DNA of 64,000 bases. It comes from Symplocastrum torsivum CPER-KK1. GTDB taxonomy: Bacteria; Cyanobacteriota; Cyanobacteriia; Cyanobacteriales; Coleofasciculaceae. How positions within the stretch are numbered: position 1 is the stretch's first letter; the number at the start of each line of letters is the position of its first letter. Both the position numbers and the translations under genes were made by a program. This document shows, in pieces, positions 42,250 to 51,294 of the stretch. The notes under the pieces were generated by a model. That model worked only from the letters and a program-made list of their open reading frames with translations, was not told the origin of the DNA and made no database searches. Where the stretch lies: the NCBI GenBank assembly GCA_019358875.1, contig JAHHIF010000001.1, positions 124,001 through 188,000 of the forward strand, read 5' to 3'.

Positions 42250-43671
42250 ATGCGTAAAACAAAGATTATCTGCACGCTTGGTCCCGCCAGTTCTGACTTT
42301 GACACAATCAAAGCAATGGTCGAGGCAGGCATGGACGTAGCGCGGCTGAACTTCTCCCATGGCGATCGCGCTACCCACTTAGACTACATTCGCACCGTTC
42401 GCGAGGTTTCCCAAGAACTGAATCGCCCTCTTGCCATCATTCAAGACTTACAAGGCCCAAAAATCCGAGTTGGCGAAATGGAAGCAGGTGTCGTCCTCAC
42501 CCCAGGTGAACAAACTGTAATCACCATGGATGATGTAGTCGGTACAGCAGGGCGATTTAGTTCCACCTACAAAGGTTTAGCTAGGGATGTAAAAGTTGAT
42601 GACCCGATTCTCATCAACGATGGCTTACTCAAACTTCGGGTAGACCAAGTGAGTGGTAGTGATATCCATTGCTTTGTAATCTACGGGGGGCCGCTGAAAA
42701 GTCACAAGGGAATAAACCTCAGCCTCTCCTCAATCTCGACTCCAGCCCTTACCGATAAGGATAAAGAGGACTTGGAGTTTGGCTTAAGCCAAGACGTGGA
42801 CTACATCGCCTTGTCCTTTGTTCGGGAAGCTGCCGATCTTGAGCAAGTCAGAGAGTTGGTGAAACGTTCTGGCAAGCGAACTCACGTCATTGCTAAGGTA
42901 GAACGTCACGAGGCAGTAGAGGCAATGGAGTCAGTTGTTGCCGCATCTGATGCAGTTATGGTTGCTCGTGGTGACTTGGGTGTTGAAATGCTCTTGGAGC
43001 AAGTTCCGGCAATCCAAAAGTCCTTGATTGATACCTGCCACAGCTATCTTAAGCCAGTAATCACCGCGACTCAGATGCTAGAGTCGATGATCCAAAACCC
43101 GCGTCCCACGAGAGCAGAGGTTTCCGACGTTGCCAATGCGATTCTGGAAGGGACGGATGCTGTGATGCTTTCGGGGGAAACTTCAGTTGGTCACTATCCT
43201 GTAGAAGCCGTGAGAACAATGGCACGGATTGCCCAGACAACAGAGGCACGGTTGAGAGTCTCCCCTCTTTACATTGATGGGTTTGAAGAACACAGTATCT
43301 CCAATTCTGTCGCTCATGCCGCTTGTCAACTGGCACAGAACATTAAGGCAAAAGCGATCGTCTGCTTCACAGAAAACGGTTTCTCCGCCCGAATTCTCTC
43401 CAAGTACCGTCAGCCAATTCCGGTAATTGCGGTAACGCCAACAGAAAGTGTTCAGCGTCGGTTGGTGCTGTATTGGGGAGTTCAGTCCTTACGACTTCAG
43501 GAAGTGTATAGCACTGACGCGATGATTGTTTTGGCAGAGCAAGCCGCTGTTGAGCATGGGTTTGTTGTCAAGGGAGATGTTGTGGTGATGATTGCAGGTT
43601 TGCCATTGGCGATTACTGGAGTGACGAACTTAATCAAGGCACACCGCATCGGGGAACAGGTGGCAGTTTGA
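42250..43671 (+). CDS. pyk: Pyruvate kinase
   Basis: A 473-aa enzyme transferring phosphate from phosphoenolpyruvate to ADP. Signature blocks include KIICTLGPAS, MDVARLNFSHG, QDLQGPKIRVG, HVIAKVERHEAVE, MVARGDLGVE (active-site region) and ATQMLESMI. The C-terminal effector domain (about 350-473) is complete. ATG 42250 gives the normal N-terminus (MRKTKIICTLGP), though a GTG nine bases upstream is in frame. It follows gpmA closely, and the CRISPR array begins nine bases after its stop. Confidence 0.95.
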   Translation: MRKTKIICTLGPASSDFDTIKAMVEAGMDVARLNFSHGDRATHLDYIRTVREVSQELNRPLAIIQDLQGPKIRVGEMEAGVVLTPGEQTVITMDDVVGTAGRFSSTYKGLARDVKVDDPILINDGLLKLRVDQVSGSDIHCFVIYGGPLKSHKGINLSLSSISTPALTDKDKEDLEFGLSQDVDYIALSFVREAADLEQVRELVKRSGKRTHVIAKVERHEAVEAMESVVAASDAVMVARGDLGVEMLLEQVPAIQKSLIDTCHSYLKPVITATQMLESMIQNPRPTRAEVSDVANAILEGTDAVMLSGETSVGHYPVEAVRTMARIAQTTEARLRVSPLYIDGFEEHSISNSVAHAACQLAQNIKAKAIVCFTENGFSARILSKYRQPIPVIAVTPTESVQRRLVLYWGVQSLRLQEVYSTDAMIVLAEQAAVEHGFVVKGDVVVMIAGLPLAITGVTNLIKAHRIGEQVAV

Positions 43672-43680
43672 CTTGTTGCT

Positions 43681-44361
43681 GTTTCAATCCCTGATAGGGA
43701 TTTATAGCAGTTCTCATTCGTGTGCAGTACAGTTTTGACCTCTCTCCAAACCTCTCTCCTATAAGGAGAGAGGCTTTGAAATTAGCTCCCTTCCCTAGTA
43801 GTCTGAGTGTACCTCGCTCAACTAAGAATCGCTATAAGTTAATTGAATGGTGGCGTTGTCCAGTTGGTTCAGATTGAAGAAGTGTTTCAATCCCTGATAG
43901 GGATTTAAGTTAATTGAAAGCCAACCACCAGCCGTCAAAGCTAGGGTTGTAAAATCTTTCAATGTTTCAATCCCTGATAGGGATTTAAGTTAATTGAAAG
44001 CTTGCCAACGCTAAAGAGGCATCTGAGTTTGCCGAGTTTCAATCCCTGATAGGGATTTAAGTTAATTGAAAGCACCACCAAGGAAGAACCAAAGGTGTCA
44101 GCAGAAGTTTCAATCCCTGATAGGGATTTAAGTTAATTGAAAGATGAAGCCCCGTCTGTCACTACCTATTTAAGTAACAGTTTCAATCCCTGATAGGGAT
44201 TTAAGTTAATTGAAAGTTGAGGTATCTGAGATGGCTAATTCACACGGTTTTGTTTCAATCCCTGATAGGGATTTAAGTTAATTGAAAGCTGGTGGTGGTA
44301 TCGAAGTTAGTCCCGATTTAACCGGTTTCAATCCCTGATAGGGATTTAAGTTAATTGAAAG
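43681..44361 (-). CRISPR. CRISPR array, eight 37-bp repeats (one interrupted)
   Basis: Seven identical 37-bp repeats (plus strand begins GTTTCAATCC and ends TTGAAAG) start at 43884, 43964, 44036, 44107, 44180, 44252 and 44325. An eighth, at 43681-43849, is split by a 132-bp insertion and has one end mismatch. Spacers are 34, 43, 35, 34, 36, 35 and 36 bases. On the minus strand the repeat ends ATTGAAAC, the usual cyanobacterial type I/III crRNA 5' handle, so transcription is inferred leftward. The leader would then lie to the right of 44361, and the damaged repeat is the old, leader-distal end. No cas gene occurs in this window. Confidence 0.95.
43705..43836. mobile_element. MITE-like insertion inside the terminal CRISPR repeat
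   Basis: The repeat is cut after its base 24 and resumes at 43837. The inserted DNA has imperfect inverted ends (left TAGCAGTTCTCATTCG; right end read inward TAGCGATTCTTAGTTG) and a TA duplication at the target, as for IS630/Tc1-mariner-type elements. Its centre has a hairpin, CCTCTCTCC / GGAGAGAGG (43751-43773). There is no coding capacity, so it must have been moved by a transposase in trans. Confidence 0.7.
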
Positions 44362-44640
44362 AGCGGCTACCTGAAACGCTTACTGTATTTAATTTTCAAG
44401 GTGCATTTGCGCGAGTCATTTAGATAATAGCATCCTAGGCAACAGCCTTGGCAAGAGGCAAAGCTTCTAATTCGACTCAAAGCTAGTAGCCGTAGGGCTT
44501 TGAGAAAGTGCGCGAACCTCAAAACTGAGTAAGAACCTTCAAACCTTTGTCCATAAAGAGATACCTCCATAAATTGCCCTGTGTCCTGAAAAACACCTAC
44601 CCACTCGCGCAATAAACCGCCAAGCTGCCACAAAAAAAAT
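44362..44640 (-). promoter_or_regulatory. Probable CRISPR leader
   Basis: About 280 bases to the right of the last repeat hold no convincing gene. An 88-codon minus-strand frame here has poor protein character and is not called. With leftward transcription inferred from the repeat handle, this is the expected leader, containing the array promoter and the spacer-integration site. Confidence 0.55.
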
Positions 44641-44698
44641 GCAATCTGCTTTGCAGCACAAGAGATCGCTTATCTCTCATACCACTTAGTTTAAGTTC

Positions 44699-44797
44699 TT
44701 AGAACTTACGCACAAGCGCCATATCTGGTAGGGGCGCACAGCTGTGCGCCCCTACAAATGGTGTTCCAAGGGTGGATTTGCGTAAGTCCTGTTCTAA
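44699..44797. mobile_element. Palindromic MITE-like repeat upstream of the repair operon
   Basis: Inverted ends TTAGAACTTACGCA (left) and TGCGTAAGTCCTGTTCTAA (right) bracket a perfect 28-base palindrome at 44728-44755 (GTAGGGGCGCACAG and its complement). There is no coding capacity. It lies about 90 bases before the Ada-AlkA start and could affect its transcription. Confidence 0.6.
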
Positions 44798-44886
44798 TAT
44801 TAAAGACAAAACCTTCAGTTCCGAAAACGGCTAGCAATTGCTGAATACCAGATTTATGCTGACAGCATGAATTCGGATTTGATACG

Positions 44887-46395
44887 ATGAGCAGTTTGCT
44901 TGACCCTGATGCCTGTTACCGAGCAATCCAAACGAAAGATGTCCGCTTTGACGGACGGATTTTCATCGCCGTTCGCACAACTGGCATCTTTTGCCGCCCT
45001 ATCTGCCCAGCCCAGACACCAAAGCGAGAGAATTGCACGTTCTTTGCAAGTGCGGCAGCCGCTCATGAAGCAGGGTTTCGTCCCTGTTTGCGCTGTCGCC
45101 CGGAACTATCGCCAAATTTGTTTGCACTCGTTGGAACAGCATCCACAGTTTCGCGATCGCTTCGTCTGATTGCTGAGGGCGCACTTGATGATGGTACGGT
45201 GGGGGAACTAGCGGCACGAGTGGGAGTAGGCGATCGCCATTTGCGGCAGTTATTCGCTAAACACCTAGGAACTTCACCAAGGGCAGTAGCACAGACGCGA
45301 CGGCTTTTGTTTGCAAAGCAATTACTCGATGAAACCTCGCTATCAATAACGGATGTGGCAATGGCAGCGGGTTTTTCCAGTATCCGCCGATTTAATGCCG
45401 TAATTCACAAGACCTACCAGCGATCGCCAAGTGAATTGCGATCGGCACAAACTAAACTGGGAGATGCTAGCAAAACCCCTGAAATTACGCTAAAGCTTCC
45501 TTTTAGTCCGCCCTATAATTGGTCAGCATTCGTCCGCTTTTTATCAGCTAGAGCCACTCCAGGGTTGGAGTCTGTGGGTTCTGATTTTTATCAACGGACT
45601 ATTTCCCTTGATGGGATGCATGGTGTTGTTGAAGTACGCCCGGTTAAGGAACAACACTATCTGGTTGCTAATATCCGATTTCCCAAAGTAGCGCTTTTGG
45701 GTCAGATTGTTGAGCGATTGCGTCGGATGTTTGACTTGGATGCGAATGTTGCAGAGATTATTACCCACCTGCGGTGCGATCGCATTCTTCGTCCAGCAAT
45801 TTCTACCTTACCAGGACTGCGGGTGCCTGGAGCATGGGATTCCTTTGAACTAGCGGTACGTGCAATTCTTGGACAGCAAGTCAGTGTTACTGCCGCTACA
45901 ACCCTGGCAGGACGTATAGTTGAAACCTATGGTGAGCGGTTGGTAATTGAAGGAATGTCTTGGGGAGAATCTAATTTGCGATTTGTTTTTCCCCGACCAG
46001 AAGTTTTGGCAAATGCTGACTTAACTAGCATCGGAATTACGCGATCGCGTGCCTTTGCAATTACCTCACTGGCTGCTGCTGTTGTTCAAGACAATCAGAT
46101 CTTGACGAACTTCCAAAACTTAGACGATGCGGTGCAAAAGTTGTCTAAACTTCCTGGAATTGGTGAATGGACAGCTCAATATATTGCAATGCGGGCATTA
46201 CGCGAACCTGATGCCTTTCCCGTAACTGATTTAGGGCTGTTACGTGCGATGGAAAAACTAGGACATCCTGTAACAAAAACCCAGTTATTATATGTTTCTC
46301 AAGCTTGGCAGCCTTGGCGTGCTTATGCTGCGATGATCCTCTGGTTGTCGCTCGATTCATCCTTGTTACCTTTGCAGGAGGAGCTATCAGCATGA
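44887..46395 (+). CDS. Ada-type regulator fused to AlkA DNA glycosylase
   Basis: A 502-aa protein. The Ada N-terminal zinc domain (about 8-75) has Cys36, Cys40, Cys67 and Cys70; Cys36 corresponds to the residue that accepts methyl groups from phosphotriesters. An AraC-type helix-turn-helix follows (about 85-185). The C-terminal half is AlkA: an N-terminal beta domain (about 200-285) and an HhH-GPD glycosylase (about 300-495) with LPGIGEWTAQYIAMRALREP and the catalytic Asp in PVTDLGL. It should sense methylated DNA, activate the adaptive response and remove 3-methyladenine. Its stop overlaps the ogt start by four bases. Confidence 0.93.
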   Translation: MSSLLDPDACYRAIQTKDVRFDGRIFIAVRTTGIFCRPICPAQTPKRENCTFFASAAAAHEAGFRPCLRCRPELSPNLFALVGTASTVSRSLRLIAEGALDDGTVGELAARVGVGDRHLRQLFAKHLGTSPRAVAQTRRLLFAKQLLDETSLSITDVAMAAGFSSIRRFNAVIHKTYQRSPSELRSAQTKLGDASKTPEITLKLPFSPPYNWSAFVRFLSARATPGLESVGSDFYQRTISLDGMHGVVEVRPVKEQHYLVANIRFPKVALLGQIVERLRRMFDLDANVAEIITHLRCDRILRPAISTLPGLRVPGAWDSFELAVRAILGQQVSVTAATTLAGRIVETYGERLVIEGMSWGESNLRFVFPRPEVLANADLTSIGITRSRAFAITSLAAAVVQDNQILTNFQNLDDAVQKLSKLPGIGEWTAQYIAMRALREPDAFPVTDLGLLRAMEKLGHPVTKTQLLYVSQAWQPWRAYAAMILWLSLDSSLLPLQEELSA

Positions 46396-46931
46396 CTCAA
46401 CTTCTAATTGACAAAATTGCTTCTGAGATTGGAGAGATTCTGGTGGTTTCCGATGGGAAAAGTCTCACTAGCCTCGACTTTTCAGACTATGAGCAACGCA
46501 TGATGAAGCTACTAGAGAAACGCTATGGCTCTGTCAATCTTATAGAGAAAAAGAATCCCCAAGGATTTAGCGATCGCATCCGTGCATATCTGAATGGTGA
46601 CTATAACAGCCTGGATGATATCCCAGTCAAAACTGGAGGAACACCCTTTCAGCAGCAGGTTTGGTTAGCACTCCGAACAATTCCACTGGGAACTGTGATT
46701 TCCTACGGTGAGTTGGCGGCAAAACTGGGTAAGCCAACCGCATATCGAGCAGTAGGGATGACAAACTCACTTAATCCAGTTGCGATTGTACTCCCGTGTC
46801 ATCGAGTAATCGGCGCAAAGGCTTCCCTTACTGGCTATGCTGGCGGTTTGGAGCGCAAGCGCTGGCTGCTTCAACACGAGGGTGTTGACTGTCGCTTTGC
46901 TCCAATTCAAAGTTCTTTATCAATGAAGTGA
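46392..46931 (+). CDS. ogt: O6-alkylguanine-DNA methyltransferase
   Basis: A 179-aa suicide repair enzyme that transfers alkyl groups from O6-alkylguanine to its own cysteine. The active site PCHRVIG places the acceptor at Cys136; GTVISYGELAAKLGKP and RAVGMTNSLNP are family blocks. ATG 46392 overlaps the TGA of the Ada-AlkA gene (ATGA), so the two are translationally coupled. Together they reconstitute the functions of E. coli Ada and AlkA in two proteins. An earlier in-frame start lies inside the upstream gene and is rejected. Confidence 0.94.
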   Translation: MTQLLIDKIASEIGEILVVSDGKSLTSLDFSDYEQRMMKLLEKRYGSVNLIEKKNPQGFSDRIRAYLNGDYNSLDDIPVKTGGTPFQQQVWLALRTIPLGTVISYGELAAKLGKPTAYRAVGMTNSLNPVAIVLPCHRVIGAKASLTGYAGGLERKRWLLQHEGVDCRFAPIQSSLSMK

Positions 46932-46974
46932 GTCAGATTTTGGGGATTTTAACAACGCAATTTAAATATTTTAA

Positions 46975-47184
46975 TCAGAGTAAATCTTCTTCAGATAGCT
47001 GGGCTATTTTCATCAATGCTCTCAATGTTCCAACTTTTAAATCTTGATTACGGTGAATAGGAATTGACAGAATTTGTTCGACTTCAGGGTTTTCATAGAT
47101 ATGATGACTGCCAGTAATTCTTCGCAAAAACCAACCTTTTTGCTCCACAATCTTGCACAGTCGCTTGCCAGAAATAGATTTCAT
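46975..47184 (-). CDS. hicA: HicA-type mRNA interferase toxin
   Basis: A 69-aa protein of the HicA/YcfA family (double-stranded-RNA-binding-like fold). The catalytic histidine is visible in RRITGSHHIYENP, and the IPIHRNQDLKVGTLRALM region is the family signature. It would cleave mRNA when freed from its antitoxin. Its start overlaps the stop of hicB by four bases (ATGA), so antitoxin and toxin are co-translated. Confidence 0.9.
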   Translation of the reverse strand: MKSISGKRLCKIVEQKGWFLRRITGSHHIYENPEVEQILSIPIHRNQDLKVGTLRALMKIAQLSEEDLL

Positions 47185-47384
47185 ACAGCAATTTCGACGA
47201 TTTGAGCTGTTGGCTCAATTGCATTACGACTGTTTGCAACATCCAGCCAACCTTCAATAGCGTCCTTTAAATTAGCTACCACCTCCTCCATCGTGTCTCC
47301 TTCAGTAATGCAACCAGGGAGCGCAGGAACCTCTGCCCAATAGCCACCTTCTTCTGCTGGATGAATGATTGCTTTGATTTTCAT
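47181..47384 (-). CDS. hicB: HicB-family antitoxin
   Basis: A 67-aa protein with the HicB RNase-H-like core: MKIKAIIHPAEEGGYWAEVP, then PGCITEGDTMEEVVANLKDAIEGWL. It lacks an added DNA-binding helix-turn-helix, so the protein is of the short type and autoregulation may be weak. ATG 47384 is preferred; another ATG lies two codons upstream. It is first in the hicBA operon. Confidence 0.9.
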   Translation of the reverse strand: MKIKAIIHPAEEGGYWAEVPALPGCITEGDTMEEVVANLKDAIEGWLDVANSRNAIEPTAQIVEIAV

Positions 47385-47521
47385 ACACATATTGAGCTAG
47401 TTGTTGAGAATATGGTAACAGGACTCAATGTGATAGATGAAGAGGCACGGTAGATAAAATAAGCCTGCAAACCAAGCTACAAAGATGCAAGCGAGTTGTT
47501 ATCCTGCGTTGAACATTTGAC

Positions 47522-48349
47522 TCATAGACTTACCTTCAACTTATCAATACACTGCTGACGTATTGTAAGAATCACTTCAATAACATACATTTCGGCAGTG
47601 CAATAATCACTAAGAAGCATTGTGACATTTGCACGACCATGTGCGATGGCATTACGTTTTTCGTAAAGGTCGTGTCGATACTTGTTAACATCCGATTGCT
47701 TCAAGCCATTAAACTCCTGTGGCGTGGTGTCAATCCCGTAAACTCGCTTAAAGATTTTTTTCCGCTCTACATTACTCTCCGCCGATTGTTTAATCCATGC
47801 CCAAAGAGGCGGTTTAGAGTAAGCATTAGACTCGCCAGGTTCTTCTGTTACAACTTCAGAATTTACCGTAACTGACTCAAATCTCTCCGGCGACTCAGTT
47901 TTTCCACCAGGTCTGTAGTACAAGAGGCATTTAAGAACATCTATCTCAAATTGCTCAGATGCTCCTAGTAGTCGAACAAAAGCTGAAGTAATGACGAAAT
48001 TCGGTAGCCTGTGGTATCCCACTCCACTACGATGAACCCCAAAATCAGGAGCATCATGATTGATATGACGCATTTCATTTTTAACGGCTCTCGCTAATGG
48101 ATATCGATCCTCAAGGAATCCCTCCATTGACAAGAGAAGATTTACGAAGTCTTCCCCAATTTGTTCTTCTGTTTCAAAGTCTCTGGGAGTTACAATTACG
48201 GGTTTAACACCTTGCTCACTGATCCACGTAGCAAATTCCTCAAGGTTTAGCTTTCTACCTCTTTGAATAGCTCCCTCTTCCAACGTAAAAGCAACAGACT
48301 CACGAAGTGCTTCAACTTGACGAAGTGCAGCCCAAACAGCAAGACCCAT
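47522..48349 (-). CDS. HEPN-motif protein, function unknown
   Basis: A 275-aa soluble protein. The C-terminal helical region carries KRNAIAHG, with Arg232 and His237 fitting the HEPN Rx4-6H motif of metal-independent RNases, in the sub-style of MAE_28990/Apea-type HEPN proteins of cyanobacteria. The N-terminal 150 residues show no domain I know. HEPN proteins often act as toxins or defence RNases. It lies upstream of hicBA on the same strand, but about 130 bases apart, so a joint unit is not certain. Confidence 0.65.
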   Translation of the reverse strand: MGLAVWAALRQVEALRESVAFTLEEGAIQRGRKLNLEEFATWISEQGVKPVIVTPRDFETEEQIGEDFVNLLLSMEGFLEDRYPLARAVKNEMRHINHDAPDFGVHRSGVGYHRLPNFVITSAFVRLLGASEQFEIDVLKCLLYYRPGGKTESPERFESVTVNSEVVTEEPGESNAYSKPPLWAWIKQSAESNVERKKIFKRVYGIDTTPQEFNGLKQSDVNKYRHDLYEKRNAIAHGRANVTMLLSDYCTAEMYVIEVILTIRQQCIDKLKVSL

Positions 48350-48841
48350 GTCATTCCTCTAGCATCTTGGATAACTAATTCTAAATAACGCAGCCTGATA
48401 TATACGTTAGTTTAGTTCTGGCTAACAGTCTCATCAACAACCTTACGATAATTTGATCTTGGACACTAATAGGTAAGTCATCCGTTGCGCCCCGAAAGTA
48501 ACACAGCCCAAAAATGACCTATTTATATGGATTGTTAGCGCATAACTCAAACAAACCAAAACGCGATCGCTTCACTCACCTGCCAGGTTCAGAATTCGAT
48601 TGAGCGATCACCTACCCTGAACAGACAAAAATGCGATCGCCTCAGCGTGGACTAGCGTGGGTTAGACTTGCTGTTCTAATGATGTCTTCGCGCTTCACCA
48701 TGACCACACAACCACTGTCACAAGGAGCGACAGTAATAATTGAGCGATCGCTCCTTGTTGACTGCCGAAACTCAACAGGATGCGATCGCCATTCTCCCCT
48801 ATTTAACTAAGAGGTGTTTTTAAAGGCAATTTAAACAAACC
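48350..48841. other. Intergenic region rich in HIP1 octamers
   Basis: About 490 bases between the HEPN gene start and the 3' end of the porin gene. It holds no open frame that looks coding. Four HIP1 octamers occur (near 48562, 48631, 48744 and 48782). A hairpin near its right end may terminate the porin transcript. Confidence 0.5.
48721..48757 (-). terminator. Candidate terminator of the porin gene
   Basis: CAAGGAGCGA and TCGCTCCTTG form a perfect 10-bp stem with a 17-base loop, about 85 bases past the porin stop on the minus strand. No T-tract follows, so confidence is moderate. Confidence 0.4.
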
Positions 48842-50944
48842 CTAAAAACTAAATTGGGCACGTAAATTACCCACATAGATATTAGGATTGTCGCTGAAAT
48901 TGTTCGGATTGCCAATCAGGTAGAAGGCTGGAACAATAGCAATGTTATTCGTCAGGGGATAGAAGTAAGTTGCTTCAAATTCATACTGAACTCCACCATC
49001 ACCACCACCAGAAACGAGAAAATCACGACCATCCAACACAGAGAAGGGTATTACATAGGATACTGTTGCCAAGGCTCCTTCCTTACCCAAGTCAGGAAAT
49101 GCTACTCCTAACTGAATCGCTTGTGCATTGATTTCACCATCCGGTCGGGCTGGATTTACTGGATTGAGATTGGTACTCCCGTAGGTATAGCGTCCAAAAA
49201 GACCCAAAAAGTTAGCAACTCGCCAGTCGAAGTTAAAGCCGAACGTATCAGCGGTTGCATTATTGAGGGGACCACCAAAACCATCATCAGCTAAACCATA
49301 AATCGGCTCTCCAATCGCCCCACCAATTAGTCCATTAATTTGCTGAATGTTGGAACGGTTGTAGATGAAACGCAAGTTAATGTTTTCTGTTGGAGAGAAT
49401 GCCAGCTCTGCTGTAATCGTATTAGTACCACCAAACAAACCTTGGTCTGGGTTGGATGCAGAATTAAACAATCCACTAGGGAGAAATTCATCACTCTCGC
49501 CTAGATAAGCAACACGCAACCTGAACTGGTCACTAATATTCCAAAGCACTGCTGCTCCAGAGCCACGATCAATTGTATTCAGAAGAGTGCTGCCATTTGA
49601 GTTGAAGGTGCTGCCACCTGTTAAGAAGAACGTGTAAGCATTGTTGTCGAAGTAGCGATACCAATTAATCCGAGGTCCAACCACAGCCTGAATGCTATCC
49701 GTGACGGGGAAAGTGTAAAACAATTCCCGCAAGATTACGTCATTATCTCCAGTAATCGTTCCAGCCGTTTGGTCAAGAAACGGTGTACCAAAGGTGTTGT
49801 AAAGACCCGCAGAGGCAAAAACGTTGGCTGCTGAGTTGCCGTTCCCTACAGCTAGTTGAGTCACTAAGCTATCTCTACCTGTAAAGGAGGTTTCAAAGTT
49901 TAGCCATACCAGATTGCTGAATGTGATTTCGGGGTCATCTTCTACCGTCTGAGTAATCGGTTGATTTGTAATTGGATCTCGCCCTGCTTGTCTGAGGGCA
50001 AGGTCACCAAATAAGCCGTTAAGGTCAGTAGTTTCTACTAAGACATCATCATCGGCAAAGGCTCCCGTCAGGTTAAACCATGCTAAACCACTGAGCTTAG
50101 TAGTTGTGGAGAACTGGTGGTCTTCTAAGAAGGCAACACGACCCTCTAAGGTATCCACCCGTGTACCTAAGGTTGCCAGTTCTGTCTGAAATTCAGTAAC
50201 CAGCCGTTGCAGTGTTTCTAAGTCCTCACGGGTGACAAAACCTTCTGTGCTAGCAGCAATTAAACGCTCAACCTGTTGCAAACAGGCGTTTAAACCTGCG
50301 GCAAATTCATAACGAGTGGTTGCTCGATTGCCACGAAAGGTGCCATCTGGATACCCAGCAATACAACCATAACGTTCAACAAGCGATCGCAAGGCTTCAT
50401 ACGCCCAATCTCCCGGTGAGACATCACTGAGTTGTGAGACGTTGGTGACTTGCGACATCGGGTCATTGCGATCGCTAATCGCAGCCTCTGAGGAAAGTTC
50501 GGTAACAGAGATAACACTCTCAAGCATTTGCGCGTTGGCTGGCTCAATAGCTTCTGCCTCTACTGTTGCCGGAGGTGCCGCTACAGTGTCCTGAACTTGC
50601 TCTGAGGTTGGTTCAGCTATGGGTGCTGTTGGTGAATTGCTGGAGAATCTCTCCCTTGCAAAGCTAGAAGACTCTTGCTCCCCCTTCTCTTGCTCACGAA
50701 GGGGTTGAGGGGTGATGTCTTTTAATTCGCTAGTAACATCACCAAGTCTCAACGCTGCGGCTGATGATTCAATCCCTTCTACCTCTTGTGGCACAGTCGA
50801 TAGCGCTACAGTGCCTTGAACTTCACTCGCCCTCACCTGCAACGACATTACAGACATTACAGCGCTTGAAACTAACAGAGACACCCACAAAGTTGTTGGC
50901 ACACTAAACCAATCTTTCCAGGTAGTTGCATCCTTAACCATCAA
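48842..50944 (-). CDS. Iron-uptake porin with SLH domain (OprB/SomA type)
   Basis: A 700-aa outer-membrane protein. A signal sequence (about 10-38) is followed by a low-complexity Glu/Pro/Thr region and an SLH domain (about 168-220, DVSPGDWAYEALRSLVERYG, then GYPDGTFRGNRATTRYEFA) that binds the peptidoglycan-linked layer. A coiled coil (about 230-265) leads to the OprB-like beta-barrel (about 285-700), ending in aromatic LRAQFSF, the usual outer-membrane C-terminus. Members are the main cyanobacterial porins and take part in iron and small-solute passage. Confidence 0.93.
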   Translation of the reverse strand: MMVKDATTWKDWFSVPTTLWVSLLVSSAVMSVMSLQVRASEVQGTVALSTVPQEVEGIESSAAALRLGDVTSELKDITPQPLREQEKGEQESSSFARERFSSNSPTAPIAEPTSEQVQDTVAAPPATVEAEAIEPANAQMLESVISVTELSSEAAISDRNDPMSQVTNVSQLSDVSPGDWAYEALRSLVERYGCIAGYPDGTFRGNRATTRYEFAAGLNACLQQVERLIAASTEGFVTREDLETLQRLVTEFQTELATLGTRVDTLEGRVAFLEDHQFSTTTKLSGLAWFNLTGAFADDDVLVETTDLNGLFGDLALRQAGRDPITNQPITQTVEDDPEITFSNLVWLNFETSFTGRDSLVTQLAVGNGNSAANVFASAGLYNTFGTPFLDQTAGTITGDNDVILRELFYTFPVTDSIQAVVGPRINWYRYFDNNAYTFFLTGGSTFNSNGSTLLNTIDRGSGAAVLWNISDQFRLRVAYLGESDEFLPSGLFNSASNPDQGLFGGTNTITAELAFSPTENINLRFIYNRSNIQQINGLIGGAIGEPIYGLADDGFGGPLNNATADTFGFNFDWRVANFLGLFGRYTYGSTNLNPVNPARPDGEINAQAIQLGVAFPDLGKEGALATVSYVIPFSVLDGRDFLVSGGGDGGVQYEFEATYFYPLTNNIAIVPAFYLIGNPNNFSDNPNIYVGNLRAQFSF

Positions 50945-51294
50945 TCCTCACACCTATTCTTGACAAGAAGAACATGAGGATGTTAACAATTACCTCTTTA
51001 GGTAGATGTAGTTTTGGCGACAGTATTTAATATCCTCTTAACCTGTTATCGGCGCTTCCTGACATGACCAGGAAGCAATGCTTAGCTAGCTCTATTGTGT
51101 TTAAACTACAGTTGACTGACTGTTGATGGACTGCGTTTTGATTCATAGGAAGACAAATAAATGTAATCTCTTGCTTGAGAAGGTATAGGTTGTTGCACCT
51201 TTTCCCTGCATAATTTAAACGCGATCGCCTTAACATTTTTTAGTACAAGGCATTCCCCAAGCGGTTTGATTTTATTCCTTTATCAGGGTGCTAG
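50945..51294. promoter_or_regulatory. Divergent promoter region, porin and formamidase
   Basis: About 350 bases between the starts of the porin (leftward) and formamidase (rightward) genes. It is AT-rich near both ends and contains one HIP1 octamer near 51221. A Fur-type operator might be expected for an iron-uptake porin, but I see no convincing match. Confidence 0.4.

Noticed and set aside
44367..44633. 88-aa frame to the right of the CRISPR array
   Set aside because: Lies in the expected leader, minus strand, with no recognisable domain.
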